Assembly (NCBI RefSeq): GCF_014844035.1
Contig: NZ_CP062159.1
Coordinates: forward strand, 4,092,001 to 4,156,000
From: Flavobacterium sp. MDT1-60
GTDB lineage: Bacteria > Bacteroidota > Bacteroidia > Flavobacteriales > Flavobacteriaceae
Length of the DNA: 64,000 nucleotides
Reading direction: 5' to 3'
A program made the translations under genes and the position numbers. Below, one piece after another: positions 41,631 to 51,175 of this stretch. The notes beneath the pieces were generated by a model, which had not been told where the DNA came from, ran no database searches, and saw nothing but the letters and a program-made list of their open reading frames with translations. Numbering within the stretch: position 1 is the stretch's first letter; the number at the start of each line of letters is the position of its first letter.

Positions 41631-44375
41631 TTACACACTTAATAAAAATTTTGATAGGTTTTCTTCTTGCGAGAGATTTAATTTCTTTCTTAAGCGATAT
41701 CTATGCAGTTCTACGCCTCTAAATGATATATTCATCATAGGGGCAATTTCTTTTGAAGAAAGGTTCATTTTCAGATAAACACAGAGTTTTATATCTTTTG
41801 GAGTAAGGTTGGGATATTTCTTTGAGAGGCTTATAATAAATTCATTATGAATCTGATTTAAATTGGTTTCAAAAATCTCCCATTCGTGTTTATTAACTTC
41901 ATTAATCTTAATAGCCTTTTTGATTTCGCTTTTAAGTTTGTTAAAGTCTTTTTCTGAATCCAGAATATTTTGAATATTTTCAATCATTTCACTTTGTTTG
42001 GCAATTGACAATGATTTTCCCGCCACTTCAGATGATTTCGTTTGTAATTCAAGTTCCAAAATATGCTTCTGATATTCCTGCATATTCAATTCATTTTCTG
42101 CTTTTAATTCCATTTCAAGAATCTCTCTCTGATGTTTTAATTCTTCTGCCTGCAATCTTAATTTTTGCATATAGCGAAGTTTATTCCATTTATAATAGAG
42201 AAACAACACTGCTCCTATTATTAATAAGTATAACAAAATCATCCAAAATGAAAAATACCAAGGTTTTGCAACACTAAATTCAAAACTTGCAACATTATCA
42301 TAGTTTGCGCCATCATGTTTAAAAACATTTACGGAATGGTTTCCACTGCTTAAATTATTTAAAACAATCAATCCGTTTGCAACTGAAATAAATTCCTTTC
42401 CATTATCAAGTTTATAAAACAAATTAGGTTTGCTGGCTCCGTAAATTCCAGAGATGACATTTATTTGTAATTCAGTATTATATTTAATTTTAGAATCATT
42501 TGGTACTAAATTTTCATCATTAAAAGATTCAATCTTAACAGCTGAATTTTGCTTATTCTCATATTTCAATTGTAAGGATATAAAACCATCATCAAGATTT
42601 AGCAAATAGTGATTAGCATGCTTAAAAATTCTTAAATTATCATTGATTAATTTTCCTTTATAATATTTTGCCTGAATAATATTCCACAAAAATTTATTTC
42701 CGGTAGCTTTAATATGATATAAGATTCCATCCTGAAGTACCATAAAGTGATCTTCATCTATGCTTATAACATCAGAAACTTTTTTAAAGTTCTGATTAAA
42801 TAATTCACTTTCTTCTAGTTTGTTGGTTATTGAATTATAAGTATACCATGAATTATTGATCAAGAACAGAATTTCATTTCTAAACTCAAATATCTTAACC
42901 CCAAAATCATTTTTAATCTTGCTTTGTTGCGTAATATTTTCAACTTTTTTCGTTTTAAAATTATCATCATACAAAACTCTATACAAACCCCGATAATTAT
43001 CTGCCGCCCAAATTTCATTCTTTTTATTCTGAGCTACATATTTTATAGGTTTAGAAAGATCCTTAATTACTTTCTTTTGATTTAAATCTGAAAGATTGTC
43101 ATAAACAACAACGCCACTATATGTCGACTGAAAATAGTTATTATTGATACTGCTTTTAGATAAATTCCAGCCACCACTAATATTATTTATTTTAGACAAG
43201 GAACCAGCTTCATATGAAAATGTGCCATCGTTATGACCAATAATATATTTATTGTTAATTTCTGTAATATTCCAAGCCTGCCCTTGAGTATTGGGCATCA
43301 TTTTGAATTTACCCGAATCAAACTCAAATACACCATGATTTGTTGCTATTAAATAACCTTTATTTGTTGTAGCAACTGAATAAACAGAACCTAAAATACC
43401 CGAATTATCATAGAAGATTGAAATAGGAGAATTGATTTCAACATGAGCAATTCCGTTATCTAAACCAAGCCATAAATCGTTTTCTTTATCAAAACCAATA
43501 CTCAAAATCGAGTTATTCATTAAGACATTTTTTCTGTCAATGTTTTTATAGGTATCAGATTTAAAATCATAAATAAAAACGCCTCTGTTTCCAGTACCTA
43601 CAATAAGTTTATTGTTTTTAGTGAACTTACCTACATTAATTGTAGAACTTTTTAAAATTTCATTTAAAGGATTATTCCAGGGCTTTAAACTTTCTTTTTC
43701 TACTGTGAAAATTCCTTTTTTCTGCGTAAAAATATAAGTCTTGTTTTGGTATTTTTCGATCGCATGAACGACACAATTTTTAAGCACATTCCATCCTTTT
43801 GGATTTGCAATTCTTGATCCGTTCATTTTAAAAGTGCCCTTCGCTACAGAAGCCACATAAAGGTTTTGATCGACAACAAAACAATAAGATATTAGAAATG
43901 GAAATTTTATTTTTTGAATATGTTTTCCATTATAAATAAAAACATCATTGAAGGACTGAAAATATAGAGAACCATTGAATCTGAAAATTTTCCAGATTTC
44001 CTCATTATCTTTTTCATCAAACAAGCGTAGATTTTTAGTGATCGAAACATAATGCATCTTGCCTTCTTTTCTGTACCAGTAACCAAATTCTTTATAAGAA
44101 CCGGAGTAAATCTTATCCCCTACGATTAAAATGGAACGAATAATAGTTTTATTAGGCAGGGTATATTTTTCCCATTTTACGCCATCGTATCGCAATAAAT
44201 AATGATTGTTGGCAAAATACATCGCATTATCTTTTCCCTGAACAACATTCCAAATTTGATTGTCGCCCTGATAATTTGATTTATTATAATTTTCAACGAA
44301 AGGAAGTAATTCTTGTGCGTGAATTTGAGAAGCGATGAAAAAGAAGAAAAGTGATTTTAGAAGTATCGATTTCAA
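41631..44375 (-). CDS. Propeller-sensor/LuxR regulator of the polysaccharide locus
   Basis: About 914 residues from a TTG at 44375; the frame extends to a TTG at 44408, but the -7 box (44394-44401) lies within that extension. The chosen start gives MKSILLKSLFFFFIASQIHA, a good signal peptide. The periplasmic part is a two-component-regulator-type propeller (WNVVQGKDNAMYFANNHYLL and many similar blades to about 640) with a Y_Y_Y-like domain. One membrane helix follows (WMILLYLLIIGAVLFLYY), then a coiled coil and a LuxR-type HTH (LTPKDIKLCVYLKMNLSSKE). There is no kinase. It probably senses a glycan and controls susC, which follows. Confidence 0.85.
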   Translation of the reverse strand: MKSILLKSLFFFFIASQIHAQELLPFVENYNKSNYQGDNQIWNVVQGKDNAMYFANNHYLLRYDGVKWEKYTLPNKTIIRSILIVGDKIYSGSYKEFGYWYRKEGKMHYVSITKNLRLFDEKDNEEIWKIFRFNGSLYFQSFNDVFIYNGKHIQKIKFPFLISYCFVVDQNLYVASVAKGTFKMNGSRIANPKGWNVLKNCVVHAIEKYQNKTYIFTQKKGIFTVEKESLKPWNNPLNEILKSSTINVGKFTKNNKLIVGTGNRGVFIYDFKSDTYKNIDRKNVLMNNSILSIGFDKENDLWLGLDNGIAHVEINSPISIFYDNSGILGSVYSVATTNKGYLIATNHGVFEFDSGKFKMMPNTQGQAWNITEINNKYIIGHNDGTFSYEAGSLSKINNISGGWNLSKSSINNNYFQSTYSGVVVYDNLSDLNQKKVIKDLSKPIKYVAQNKKNEIWAADNYRGLYRVLYDDNFKTKKVENITQQSKIKNDFGVKIFEFRNEILFLINNSWYTYNSITNKLEESELFNQNFKKVSDVISIDEDHFMVLQDGILYHIKATGNKFLWNIIQAKYYKGKLINDNLRIFKHANHYLLNLDDGFISLQLKYENKQNSAVKIESFNDENLVPNDSKIKYNTELQINVISGIYGASKPNLFYKLDNGKEFISVANGLIVLNNLSSGNHSVNVFKHDGANYDNVASFEFSVAKPWYFSFWMILLYLLIIGAVLFLYYKWNKLRYMQKLRLQAEELKHQREILEMELKAENELNMQEYQKHILELELQTKSSEVAGKSLSIAKQSEMIENIQNILDSEKDFNKLKSEIKKAIKINEVNKHEWEIFETNLNQIHNEFIISLSKKYPNLTPKDIKLCVYLKMNLSSKEIAPMMNISFRGVELHRYRLRKKLNLSQEENLSKFLLSV

Positions 44376-44393
44376 AATATTCAGTTTTATAGT

Positions 44394-44401
44394 CAAAGAT
44401 A
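44394..44401 (-). promoter_or_regulatory. -7 element that sets the regulator's start
   Basis: TATCTTTG on the minus strand (CAAAGATA on plus), 18 nt before the TTG at 44375. It makes the longer TTG start at 44408 unlikely. Confidence 0.6.
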
Positions 44402-44421
44402 CTGACAAATATTTAATAAGT

Positions 44422-44448
44422 AAAAAAAGCTCCTAAATTGAGGAGCTT
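44422..44448 (-). terminator. Terminator of the 44.5 kb gene
   Basis: AGCTCCTaaattgAGGAGCT stem followed on the minus strand by seven T residues. It lies between the frameshifted small gene and the regulator. Confidence 0.85.
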
Positions 44449-44491
44449 GCTAGTTATACTTTCAGACTTAACGCAAAGTTTATATCTTTTT

Positions 44492-44991
44492 CTACTGAAA
44501 AACCAATCGTGTTTTAAAATCAGTATTTTCTTTTTCTAATTTGAACAGAAAGCCTGAGTTTGCAGCTTGTTCAACATAAAATTCGTCACCTTCAATTATT
44601 TTATTCCAATATTCTTTCTTAAATGATTTCTCACCAATTCTCCATTCATCAAAAGTTATTATATGTGATTCACTATTATTTTCATTATCATAAAAATATT
44701 CTTTCTTCTTTACTTTTACTAAACCTACATATTTTTTTCTTTCATTTAAATCATTGTCATAATTAGTATCTCTTAGAGTTCCTAATAAAAGAAATGCATT
44801 AATTACAATTACTACTATTTTAAAATAGTAAAAAAATGAATTCGAAGTATCAAAACCGACACTCACATAAACTATTAAAAGAAGCAAAAGAGAAAAAATG
44901 ATATCCCTGTTCTAAGTTTTGAATTACTCTTTTTTTTACCTTTTAAAGATTCAATATCCGTTTTTGTAAGCGAAACTTTTGTTACTGGCAT
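44492..44991 (-). pseudogene. Small membrane protein, frameshifted
   Basis: ATG 44991 opens MPVTKVSLTKTDIESLKGKK and then runs into TAA after ISFFLFCFF. Adding one A in the AGAACAGG context gives KLRNRDIIFSLLLLLIVYVS and joins without interruption the frame ending at 44492, which starts at LLLLIVYVSVGFD and closes FKTRLVFQ. The restored protein has 166 residues, with two membrane helices (about 32-46 and 55-73) and a soluble C-terminus (ITFDEWRIGEKSFKKEYWNK). No family is recognised. The net lesion is one lost base. Confidence 0.65.
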
Positions 44992-45032
44992 CTATAGTTT
45001 ATTATTTTTAGAATTAATTAGATCATAAAAAT

Positions 45033-46217
45033 TTAATTCTGAAGCAAATGATAAACCTGATTTGCAATTTCATATTCTTCATCTGTTGGTACTACCAAAA
45101 CTTTAGCTTTTGATCCTATTTTATTGATTTCTCTAATAGCTTTAGAACGGATTTGATTTTTTTCTTCATCTAATTCGATTCCGAAATAATCCATATCAGT
45201 ACAAACTAATTTACGCATATACGAAGAGTTTTCACCAATTCCAGCCGTAAAAACAATGGCATCTAAACCATTTAATGCTGCAGCATATGCACCAATAAAC
45301 TTTTTAATACGATATGCATTCATTAGCAAAGCCAACTGACATTCTTTATTTCCTTTTTCAGCTTCTGCTTCAATATCACGCAAATCACTATAACCAGTTA
45401 GTCCAAGCATACCGCTTTGTTTCAGTAAAACTGCATTTACTTCATCAGCCGTATAACCAAGATTTTTAATCATATAAAAAACAATCGACTGATCAATATC
45501 CCCGGATCGTGTTCCCATAATCAATCCGTTTGATGGAGAAAAACCCATTGTGGTGTCAATACATTTTCCATTTTTAACAGCGGCCATACTACAGCCATTT
45601 CCTAAATGAATGGTAATGATTCTAGAATTGTTCTCTAAAAACTCGATTGCTTTTTCAGAAACATATTTGTGACTTGTTCCATGAAAACCATAAACACGAA
45701 CTTTATTTTCTGTCAAAAGATAATTTGGAATTGCATATTTATAAGCCACTTCTGGCATTGTTTGATGAAAGGCAGTATCAAAAACAGCTACTTGCTCGGC
45801 TGAACTAAAGATTTCTTCAGCAACATTAATTCCTTCTAAATTGGCGGGATTATGCAATGGAGCCAGTTCAAAAAGTTGTTTGATTTTGGCTTTTACTTTT
45901 TCATCAATTTTCACAGTATCGCTAAAGTCACTACCTCCATGCACAACACGATGACCAACCGCTACAATTTCAGAAGTTGACTTAATAACTCCTTTTTCAA
46001 CATCCAAAAGCATATTTGCAACTTTTTGCAAACCCACTTTATGATTGGAAATTGGTGATGTTTCTTCTATCGAATCAGATGCTGTTTTAAAGGTAATATT
46101 TGAAGTTTCTAAACCAATTCTATCAATCATACCGGAACAAATTACTTCATTCGTTGGCATTACCATTAACTGATATTTTATTGATGAACTACCTGAGTTT
46201 ATTATTAGTATTTTCAT
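45033..46217 (-). CDS. ackA: Acetate kinase
   Basis: 394 residues from ATG 46217, giving the standard start MKILIINSGSSSIKYQLM; an in-frame ATG 18 nt earlier is less likely. It converts acetyl phosphate and ADP to acetate and ATP. Signatures: NSGSSSIK near 7-14, GHRVVHGGSDF near 84-94, HNPANLEGI, VFDTAFHQTMPEVAY near 142-156, YGFHGTSHKYV, ITIHLGNGCS near 202-211, and DTTMGFSPSNGLIMGTRSGD. It follows pta by about 100 bp in the same direction, forming the acetyl-CoA to acetate pathway. Confidence 0.97.
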   Translation of the reverse strand: MKILIINSGSSSIKYQLMVMPTNEVICSGMIDRIGLETSNITFKTASDSIEETSPISNHKVGLQKVANMLLDVEKGVIKSTSEIVAVGHRVVHGGSDFSDTVKIDEKVKAKIKQLFELAPLHNPANLEGINVAEEIFSSAEQVAVFDTAFHQTMPEVAYKYAIPNYLLTENKVRVYGFHGTSHKYVSEKAIEFLENNSRIITIHLGNGCSMAAVKNGKCIDTTMGFSPSNGLIMGTRSGDIDQSIVFYMIKNLGYTADEVNAVLLKQSGMLGLTGYSDLRDIEAEAEKGNKECQLALLMNAYRIKKFIGAYAAALNGLDAIVFTAGIGENSSYMRKLVCTDMDYFGIELDEEKNQIRSKAIREINKIGSKAKVLVVPTDEEYEIANQVYHLLQN

Positions 46218-46316
46218 TTTTGAATATTTTGCCACAAAGGCGCTAAGTCACTAAGTTTATTTATTGTTGCGACGAAACCCCAAAGTTTTAATTTTTAATT
46301 TCTAATTTTTAATTGA

Positions 46317-48410
46317 TTAAAGTCCCTGTGCCTGAATCGCTGTAATCACTACCGTATTAATAATATCATCTACGGTACAACCACGGCTTAAATCGTTTAC
46401 GGGCTTGTTTAAGCCTTGTAACATTGGTCCGATAGCCAATGCTCCAGTTTCACGTTGAACAGCTTTATACGTATTATTTCCTGTATTTAAATCCGGAAAA
46501 ATAAGTACACTTGCCTGTCCTGCCACTTCAGAGTCCGGCATTTTGCTTTTTCCTACGGCGCGGTCTACAGCAGCATCATATTGAATTGGACCTTCAATTT
46601 TTAAATCAGGACGTTTTTGCTTTACTATTTCTGTTGCAGTTCTCACCTTTTCTACTTCATCTCCTTTTCCCGAAGTACCAGAAGAATAGGAAAGCATAGC
46701 GATTTTAGGTTCAATTCCGAAAGCAGAACTTGAATCTGCTGATGAAATCGCTATTTCTGCCAATTGCTCTGCAGTTGGATTTGGATTAATGGCGCAATCT
46801 CCAAAAACCGAAACCCTGTCTTCCAAACACATAAAAAATACTGAAGAAACTACAGATGAATTTGGTTTAGTTTTGATGAATTGCAATGCCGGCAAAATCG
46901 TATGTTGAGTTGTATGTGCTGCTCCTGAAACCATTCCATCAGCGTGTCCTTTATACACCATCATTGTTCCAAAATACGAGACATCTTCCATTAAATCCCT
47001 TGCCATTGTTATGCTTACATTTTTGGCTTTTCGAAGCTCATAATAGGTATTGGCATAATCTTCATAAAACTCAGATTCAATTGGATTGATGATTTTTATT
47101 TTTGAAAAATCAAAGGTTATTCCGAGTTCGGTAACTTTACTTTCTATTTGTTTTTTATCGCCAATCATCGAAATGTCAACAACATCCATAGTCAGCAATC
47201 TTGAAGCTGCAATAATAATTCGTTCATCTGTTCCTTCAGGTAAAACGATATGTTTACGGTGTTGTTTGGCTCTTTTTACCATGTTATACTGAAACATTTT
47301 TGGCGTCATTCCTTCCGCTTCAAAAGTGATCAATCTTTCGGATAGTGCTTCAATTTCTACGTATTTTTCAAATGTATTTATTGATGTCTCTATTTTATGT
47401 GTGTTATTCGCGTAAATTTTTGATTTAATAGAGCCGATTTTATTGGTCACATTATAGGTTCCTCCGTCAACTGCTATAATCGGAACAATAGAAGATAGTC
47501 CCTCAATAAGCTTTAAAATACTTTGTTCCGGAATAATATTTCCCGTCAGGATAATTCCGGAAATTGTTGGATAATTAGCAGATTCATTAGCTTGTAGAGC
47601 ACCCAGAATAATGTCTGAACGATCTCCCGGAGTGATTACCAAAGCGTTATCATGAAGGTGAACTAAATAATTGTGCAGCTGCATCGCACCGACACTAAAA
47701 TGCCCAATTTCGTTGTTAAGGTAGTTTTCTCCAAACATTACTTTGGCGTCAAGTTCATTTACAATTTCCTGCATTGTTGGATTATTCAGACTGGAAATTA
47801 ACGGAATCGTATTTATCAAAACATTGGCAGGCAAACTTTTCTGTAACCCTTTTGTTACCAATTCGATATTTTCAGGCTGAACTTTATTCGCAAAAACAGA
47901 CAAAACCTCAACTTCTTTTACTTTGAAAGAATCATAAACGAGATATAAACTATCAACTAATTCATCTAAAGTTTTACCAACACCGGAACCAATAATTATA
48001 GTTGGGATTCCGAGGTTTTTTGCAATTAAAACATTTGTATCTAATTCTATGGAAGTTCCTTCGCCGGTAAAGCTTGTACCTTCAACTAAAACAAAATCAA
48101 AACGTTCTTCAAGCTTTTTATATTTTTCGATAATTAAATCTAAAACCTCGCCTATTTTACCCTTATTTTTTTTCTTGATTAATTTGCTTTTGGTAATGGC
48201 GTAAGCATCTTCAAACTTTATATCAAGATTAAAATGTGAAAGCACAGTTTCAATATGATTGTCTAATTCTCCATCAACAAAATCTTCTACAATAGGTCTA
48301 AAATAACCCACTTTAGCTGTTTTACCAATCAAAATGCTCATCAAGCCGAGTGTAACGATCGATTTTCCGCTATTCTGATCACTTGTCGCTATATATATTG
48401 CTTTACTCAT
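46317..48410 (-). CDS. pta: Phosphate acetyltransferase (long form)
   Basis: 697 residues, the long three-domain form. It converts acetyl-CoA and phosphate to acetyl phosphate. The N-terminal P-loop-like domain begins AIYIATSDQNSGKSIVTLGL; a DRTGG domain lies around 215-325 (VGAMQLHNYLVHLHDNALVI, TPGDRSDIILG). The catalytic PTA_PTB domain starts near 365 with IVLPEGTDERIIIAAS and includes MVSGAAHTT near 486-494, IAMLSYSSGTSGKGDEVEKV and the closing PVNDLSRGCTVDDIINTV. Paired with ackA. Confidence 0.97.
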   Translation of the reverse strand: MSKAIYIATSDQNSGKSIVTLGLMSILIGKTAKVGYFRPIVEDFVDGELDNHIETVLSHFNLDIKFEDAYAITKSKLIKKKNKGKIGEVLDLIIEKYKKLEERFDFVLVEGTSFTGEGTSIELDTNVLIAKNLGIPTIIIGSGVGKTLDELVDSLYLVYDSFKVKEVEVLSVFANKVQPENIELVTKGLQKSLPANVLINTIPLISSLNNPTMQEIVNELDAKVMFGENYLNNEIGHFSVGAMQLHNYLVHLHDNALVITPGDRSDIILGALQANESANYPTISGIILTGNIIPEQSILKLIEGLSSIVPIIAVDGGTYNVTNKIGSIKSKIYANNTHKIETSINTFEKYVEIEALSERLITFEAEGMTPKMFQYNMVKRAKQHRKHIVLPEGTDERIIIAASRLLTMDVVDISMIGDKKQIESKVTELGITFDFSKIKIINPIESEFYEDYANTYYELRKAKNVSITMARDLMEDVSYFGTMMVYKGHADGMVSGAAHTTQHTILPALQFIKTKPNSSVVSSVFFMCLEDRVSVFGDCAINPNPTAEQLAEIAISSADSSSAFGIEPKIAMLSYSSGTSGKGDEVEKVRTATEIVKQKRPDLKIEGPIQYDAAVDRAVGKSKMPDSEVAGQASVLIFPDLNTGNNTYKAVQRETGALAIGPMLQGLNKPVNDLSRGCTVDDIINTVVITAIQAQGL

Positions 48411-48462
48411 AATTTATTATTTTGAAACTAATGTGTAATCGTAATTTTTAATCAGGAAAGCA

Positions 48463-49533
48463 TTAAAACCAACGCCTTTTTTTGAAATAAATAATCAGGG
48501 CTATTACCAATAAAAACATACCTCCCATGACCATAAAATAGCCGTTTCTTTCCTGAAGCTCTGGCATATATTCGAAATTCATTCCATATACTCCCACAAT
48601 AAAAGTGAGCGGAATAAAAATGGCCGAAATGATCGTAAGTGTTTTCATTATTTCATTCATCTTCCTGCTTTGTTCCGAAAAATAAAAGTTTGAAGCACTT
48701 TCTAATGAACTCATATCCGAATCAATTTGCTCCAAAAGCTCTAAACTTTTTTGATGCAGTCTGATGAAAAAATTAAAAGTTTCTTTTTGAATCAAACTAT
48801 TTGTATCATCATCCTTAATTGTTTTCAGATAATACAATGAATCGCGAAGTGGTATAATAGACCGTTTTAAAAAATTAAAATTATCACGATGATTTTCGAT
48901 CTTTTCCAAAATAACCGGATCGGCTCCTTTTTTAGTTAAATCAATCAGTTCCTCAATATTCTCTTCTTCATCTTCAATTGTAATGTAAAAATTTTCCATT
49001 ACCGCATCCAATAATAAATAGAGCAAATAGTCCACTTTTTTAGTTCTTACAATTCCAGCGTGCATGCGCAGACGCTCGCGTATATGAGTAAAAAAATCAC
49101 TTCTTTTCTCCTGAAATGAAATCAGAATTCCGTCTTTTAAAATGAAGCTCAACTGCTCTACTTTAAGGCCATCAGAATACTCAGAAGGCAAAAGCGATTT
49201 TATGTTAAAAAATAAAACATCCTGCTGTTCTTCTAATTTGGTTCTTTTGGTAGTGTTTAAAATATCGGCCAATAAAAAATCATCCAGCTTAAAATGTGTC
49301 CCAATTGTCTTAATTAAGTCGAGATTATTTAAGCCGTGTATATTCAGCCAATTATTTTTAGTGTAATTAATACAGGTATTTAAGGCAAAAACAGTAAATT
49401 TTTCATATTCAATAACGTCAGCATCGTCATATACAAAAAGTTGCATTTCTGATTCATGATCTTTATGAATCCCAGTATACTCTAAACTAGTATGTTGCAG
49501 TTTACGTCCTTTTTTGTATTTTATCTTTCTCAT
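48463..49533 (-). CDS. corA: CorA family magnesium/cobalt transporter
   Basis: 356 residues. The N-terminal cytoplasmic funnel (to about 290) ends in long helices (NFYFSEQSRKMNEIMKTLTI). Two C-terminal membrane helices carry the selectivity motif YGMN in FIVGVYGMNFEYMPEL near 316-331, then GYFMVMGGMFLLVIALIIYF and a KKRRWF tail, as in CorA pentamers. It imports Mg2+ driven by membrane potential. It lies 52 bp upstream of pta and has no functional link to it that I can see. Confidence 0.95.
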   Translation of the reverse strand: MRKIKYKKGRKLQHTSLEYTGIHKDHESEMQLFVYDDADVIEYEKFTVFALNTCINYTKNNWLNIHGLNNLDLIKTIGTHFKLDDFLLADILNTTKRTKLEEQQDVLFFNIKSLLPSEYSDGLKVEQLSFILKDGILISFQEKRSDFFTHIRERLRMHAGIVRTKKVDYLLYLLLDAVMENFYITIEDEEENIEELIDLTKKGADPVILEKIENHRDNFNFLKRSIIPLRDSLYYLKTIKDDDTNSLIQKETFNFFIRLHQKSLELLEQIDSDMSSLESASNFYFSEQSRKMNEIMKTLTIISAIFIPLTFIVGVYGMNFEYMPELQERNGYFMVMGGMFLLVIALIIYFKKRRWF

Positions 49534-49690
49534 TCAAAATGATTTATATAGTAATATTACAAAAAAGATTTTGAACGGGAAATGACAAATGTCATTTTAA
49601 CGGGAAGATATTAAGCAACGAAAAAAATAGTTTAAGCATTTTATTTCTGATACTTAAATTGAATAATTTTAAAGCTTTGAATTTAATCCA

Positions 49691-49722
49691 TAAAAAAACC
49701 GAACTATTTCTAGTCCGGTTTC
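49691..49722 (-). terminator. Terminator of the 50 kb lipoprotein gene
   Basis: AACCGAACTA-tttc-TAGTCCGGTT stem, with seven T residues after it on the minus strand, 24 nt beyond the stop at 49746. Confidence 0.85.
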
Positions 49723-49745
49723 CTATTTATATGTGCTACAAAGTT

Positions 49746-50297
49746 TTATTCAGACAATACAGTATAAGATAAATTTGTGAAAACTCCATTTTTTACTTCA
49801 AAAACTTTAGGGGTTATGATTTTAGTTTGAAGAGCATCGTCTTTTTCCGCCTTAAAGCTAAAAGTTCCAGACACTGTTTTTTTCTTCGGGTCCATTGCTG
49901 TAATAGTCATTTTTCCAACTACTGGTATATGCTCCGTATAAGTATTTCCATCTATTAAATAAGCATTTACAAATAAGGCATCGTTAGGAATCCATTCATT
50001 TCCCTCAGTGTCTTCTACATCTTCATAAAAATTATATTCTTTTAACGGCATTGCATCATTAGTTGTAAACTCACTTTCACAAGCCAGCATAAGCATTTGT
50101 GAGCCATCCTGAATATTTATATCAAATCTTTGTCCACTTCCTGCAATTTTAATTAAGGTAACACTATTAATTTTAGTTGGCTTCCATTCTGCTCCGTTTA
50201 CAGTAGCTGAAACTGAGCTATTATCGTCGTTTTCATCACTACTGCAGCTTGTAAACAAAATAGATAATAACAATAATCCTCCAAGAATTTTTTTCAT
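49746..50297 (-). CDS. Lipoprotein, DUF6252-like
   Basis: 183 residues from ATG 50297: MKKILGGLLLLSILFTSCSS is a lipoprotein signal (Cys18). The frame extends 135 nt upstream without plausible coding content. The mature part begins with VSATVNGAEWKPTKIN near 30-45, an opening typical of small Bacteroidota lipoproteins grouped as DUF6252, then beta-rich sequence closing SGTFSFKAEKDD and VKNGVFTNLSY. Probably a surface or periplasmic lipoprotein; role unknown. Confidence 0.72.
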   Translation of the reverse strand: MKKILGGLLLLSILFTSCSSDENDDNSSVSATVNGAEWKPTKINSVTLIKIAGSGQRFDINIQDGSQMLMLACESEFTTNDAMPLKEYNFYEDVEDTEGNEWIPNDALFVNAYLIDGNTYTEHIPVVGKMTITAMDPKKKTVSGTFSFKAEKDDALQTKIITPKVFEVKNGVFTNLSYTVLSE

Positions 50298-50432
50298 AGT
50301 TTTTAGGTTAAGTTTTGGTTTATTTTTTTTCAAATTAAATACTAAAACTTGTAAAAAAAGTACGGGAAACCTCATTCTTAAAAAATAATTCTGACTACCA
50401 TTTTTATAAAAACCTACATAATTATTTTGCAT

Positions 50433-50466
50433 AAAAAAACCGAGTCATTTCTGACCCGGTTTTTGA
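50433..50466. terminator. Orphan terminator-like hairpin
   Basis: AAACCGAGTCA-ttt-CTGACCCGGTTTTT with A- and T-runs on the two sides. No intact gene ends next to it: the nearest convergent unit stops at 51176. It may belong to a lost gene at the island edge. Confidence 0.6.
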
Positions 50467-50476
50467 TTTATTATAT

Positions 50477-50504
50477 GTAGAGACGCGATTAATCGCGTCC
50501 CTAC
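50477..50504. repeat. Short near-perfect palindrome
   Basis: GTAGAGACGCGATT-AATCGCGTCCCTAC: 14-nt arms with one mismatch and no loop. It resembles dispersed GACGCGATTAATCGCGTC repeats. Confidence 0.7.
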
Positions 50505-50760
50505 GAAATAATTATTTTACTTCTTCTAAAATACAAGTTACTTTAAATCAGTTGATTAAAAAATAAATGGTACAAATAAGGCACAAAAAAATCTAATTTA
50601 TTTCTATCTATTCAAAAGATATAATTCACTAAAAATCAGCACATAAAATTCTATTTGAATTCCACTTGTTCAACAAACTTATTAATCAGAAATTTAATTT
50701 GATCATCTTTAAAACTGCTCAAATTTTAATGACAGATTCGTGGCACATTTGGAATGGAAT

Positions 50761-50900
50761 GGATACCTTTATTGCCACAAAAAACTAAGGCGGTTTTACA
50801 GCTATTTGACTAGTCGAAGTTGTGGCAGAATCGTGGCACAAACTATTTTGTAAAAATTAAATATCTTGCCAATCAAGTACTGACAGGTTTAGGTTCGAAT
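50761..50900. repeat. Left copy of a diverged ~140-bp direct repeat (possible att remnant)
   Basis: The block ACCTTT(A)TTGCCACAA...TAAGGCGGTT matches 28 of 31 positions with the copy at 61292. The word AGAATCGTGGCACA (50827-50840) is identical in both. Exactly 48 nt after it, TTTAGGTTCGAAT here equals TTTAAGTTCGAAT there with one change. Further TGGCACA words lie just upstream (50741, and GGCACAAA near 50580). The rest of the 878-nt gap 50298-51175 holds no plausible gene. Confidence 0.65.
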
Positions 50901-50936
50901 GTGCAACTGATCAATAATTACAAACTCTCGATAAAC

Positions 50937-50970
50937 AAAAAACCTCAAAAACAAATGATTTTGAGGTTTC
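50937..50970. terminator. Hairpin after the left repeat copy
   Basis: AAACCTCAAAA-acaaatga-TTTTGAGGTTT with an A-run before it. It could act as a bidirectional stop or as part of the repeat unit; no intact gene ends beside it. Confidence 0.6.
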
Positions 50971-51175
50971 TAAACTATTTATTGTAGGCAAAAGACAGTT
51001 TGAACCATAGTTAAAACAAGTCTACGAGTAAGTTAAGAGTGAATCCAGAAACCAAAATTTTTTTGAACTTGAAAAAAAATGTAAAGAATCAGAACTTAGA
51101 TTTTAAATTTGAAAAATGTATCTCCTCATCTTCATCAAGGAGAGCCTATAATTTAAATCGCATATAATAAATTAT

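Noticed and set aside
50505..51175. Search for an integrase or tRNA in the gap
   Set aside because: No open frame of useful length and no cloverleaf around GGTTCGAAT were found; only the repeat copy and hairpins are supported.
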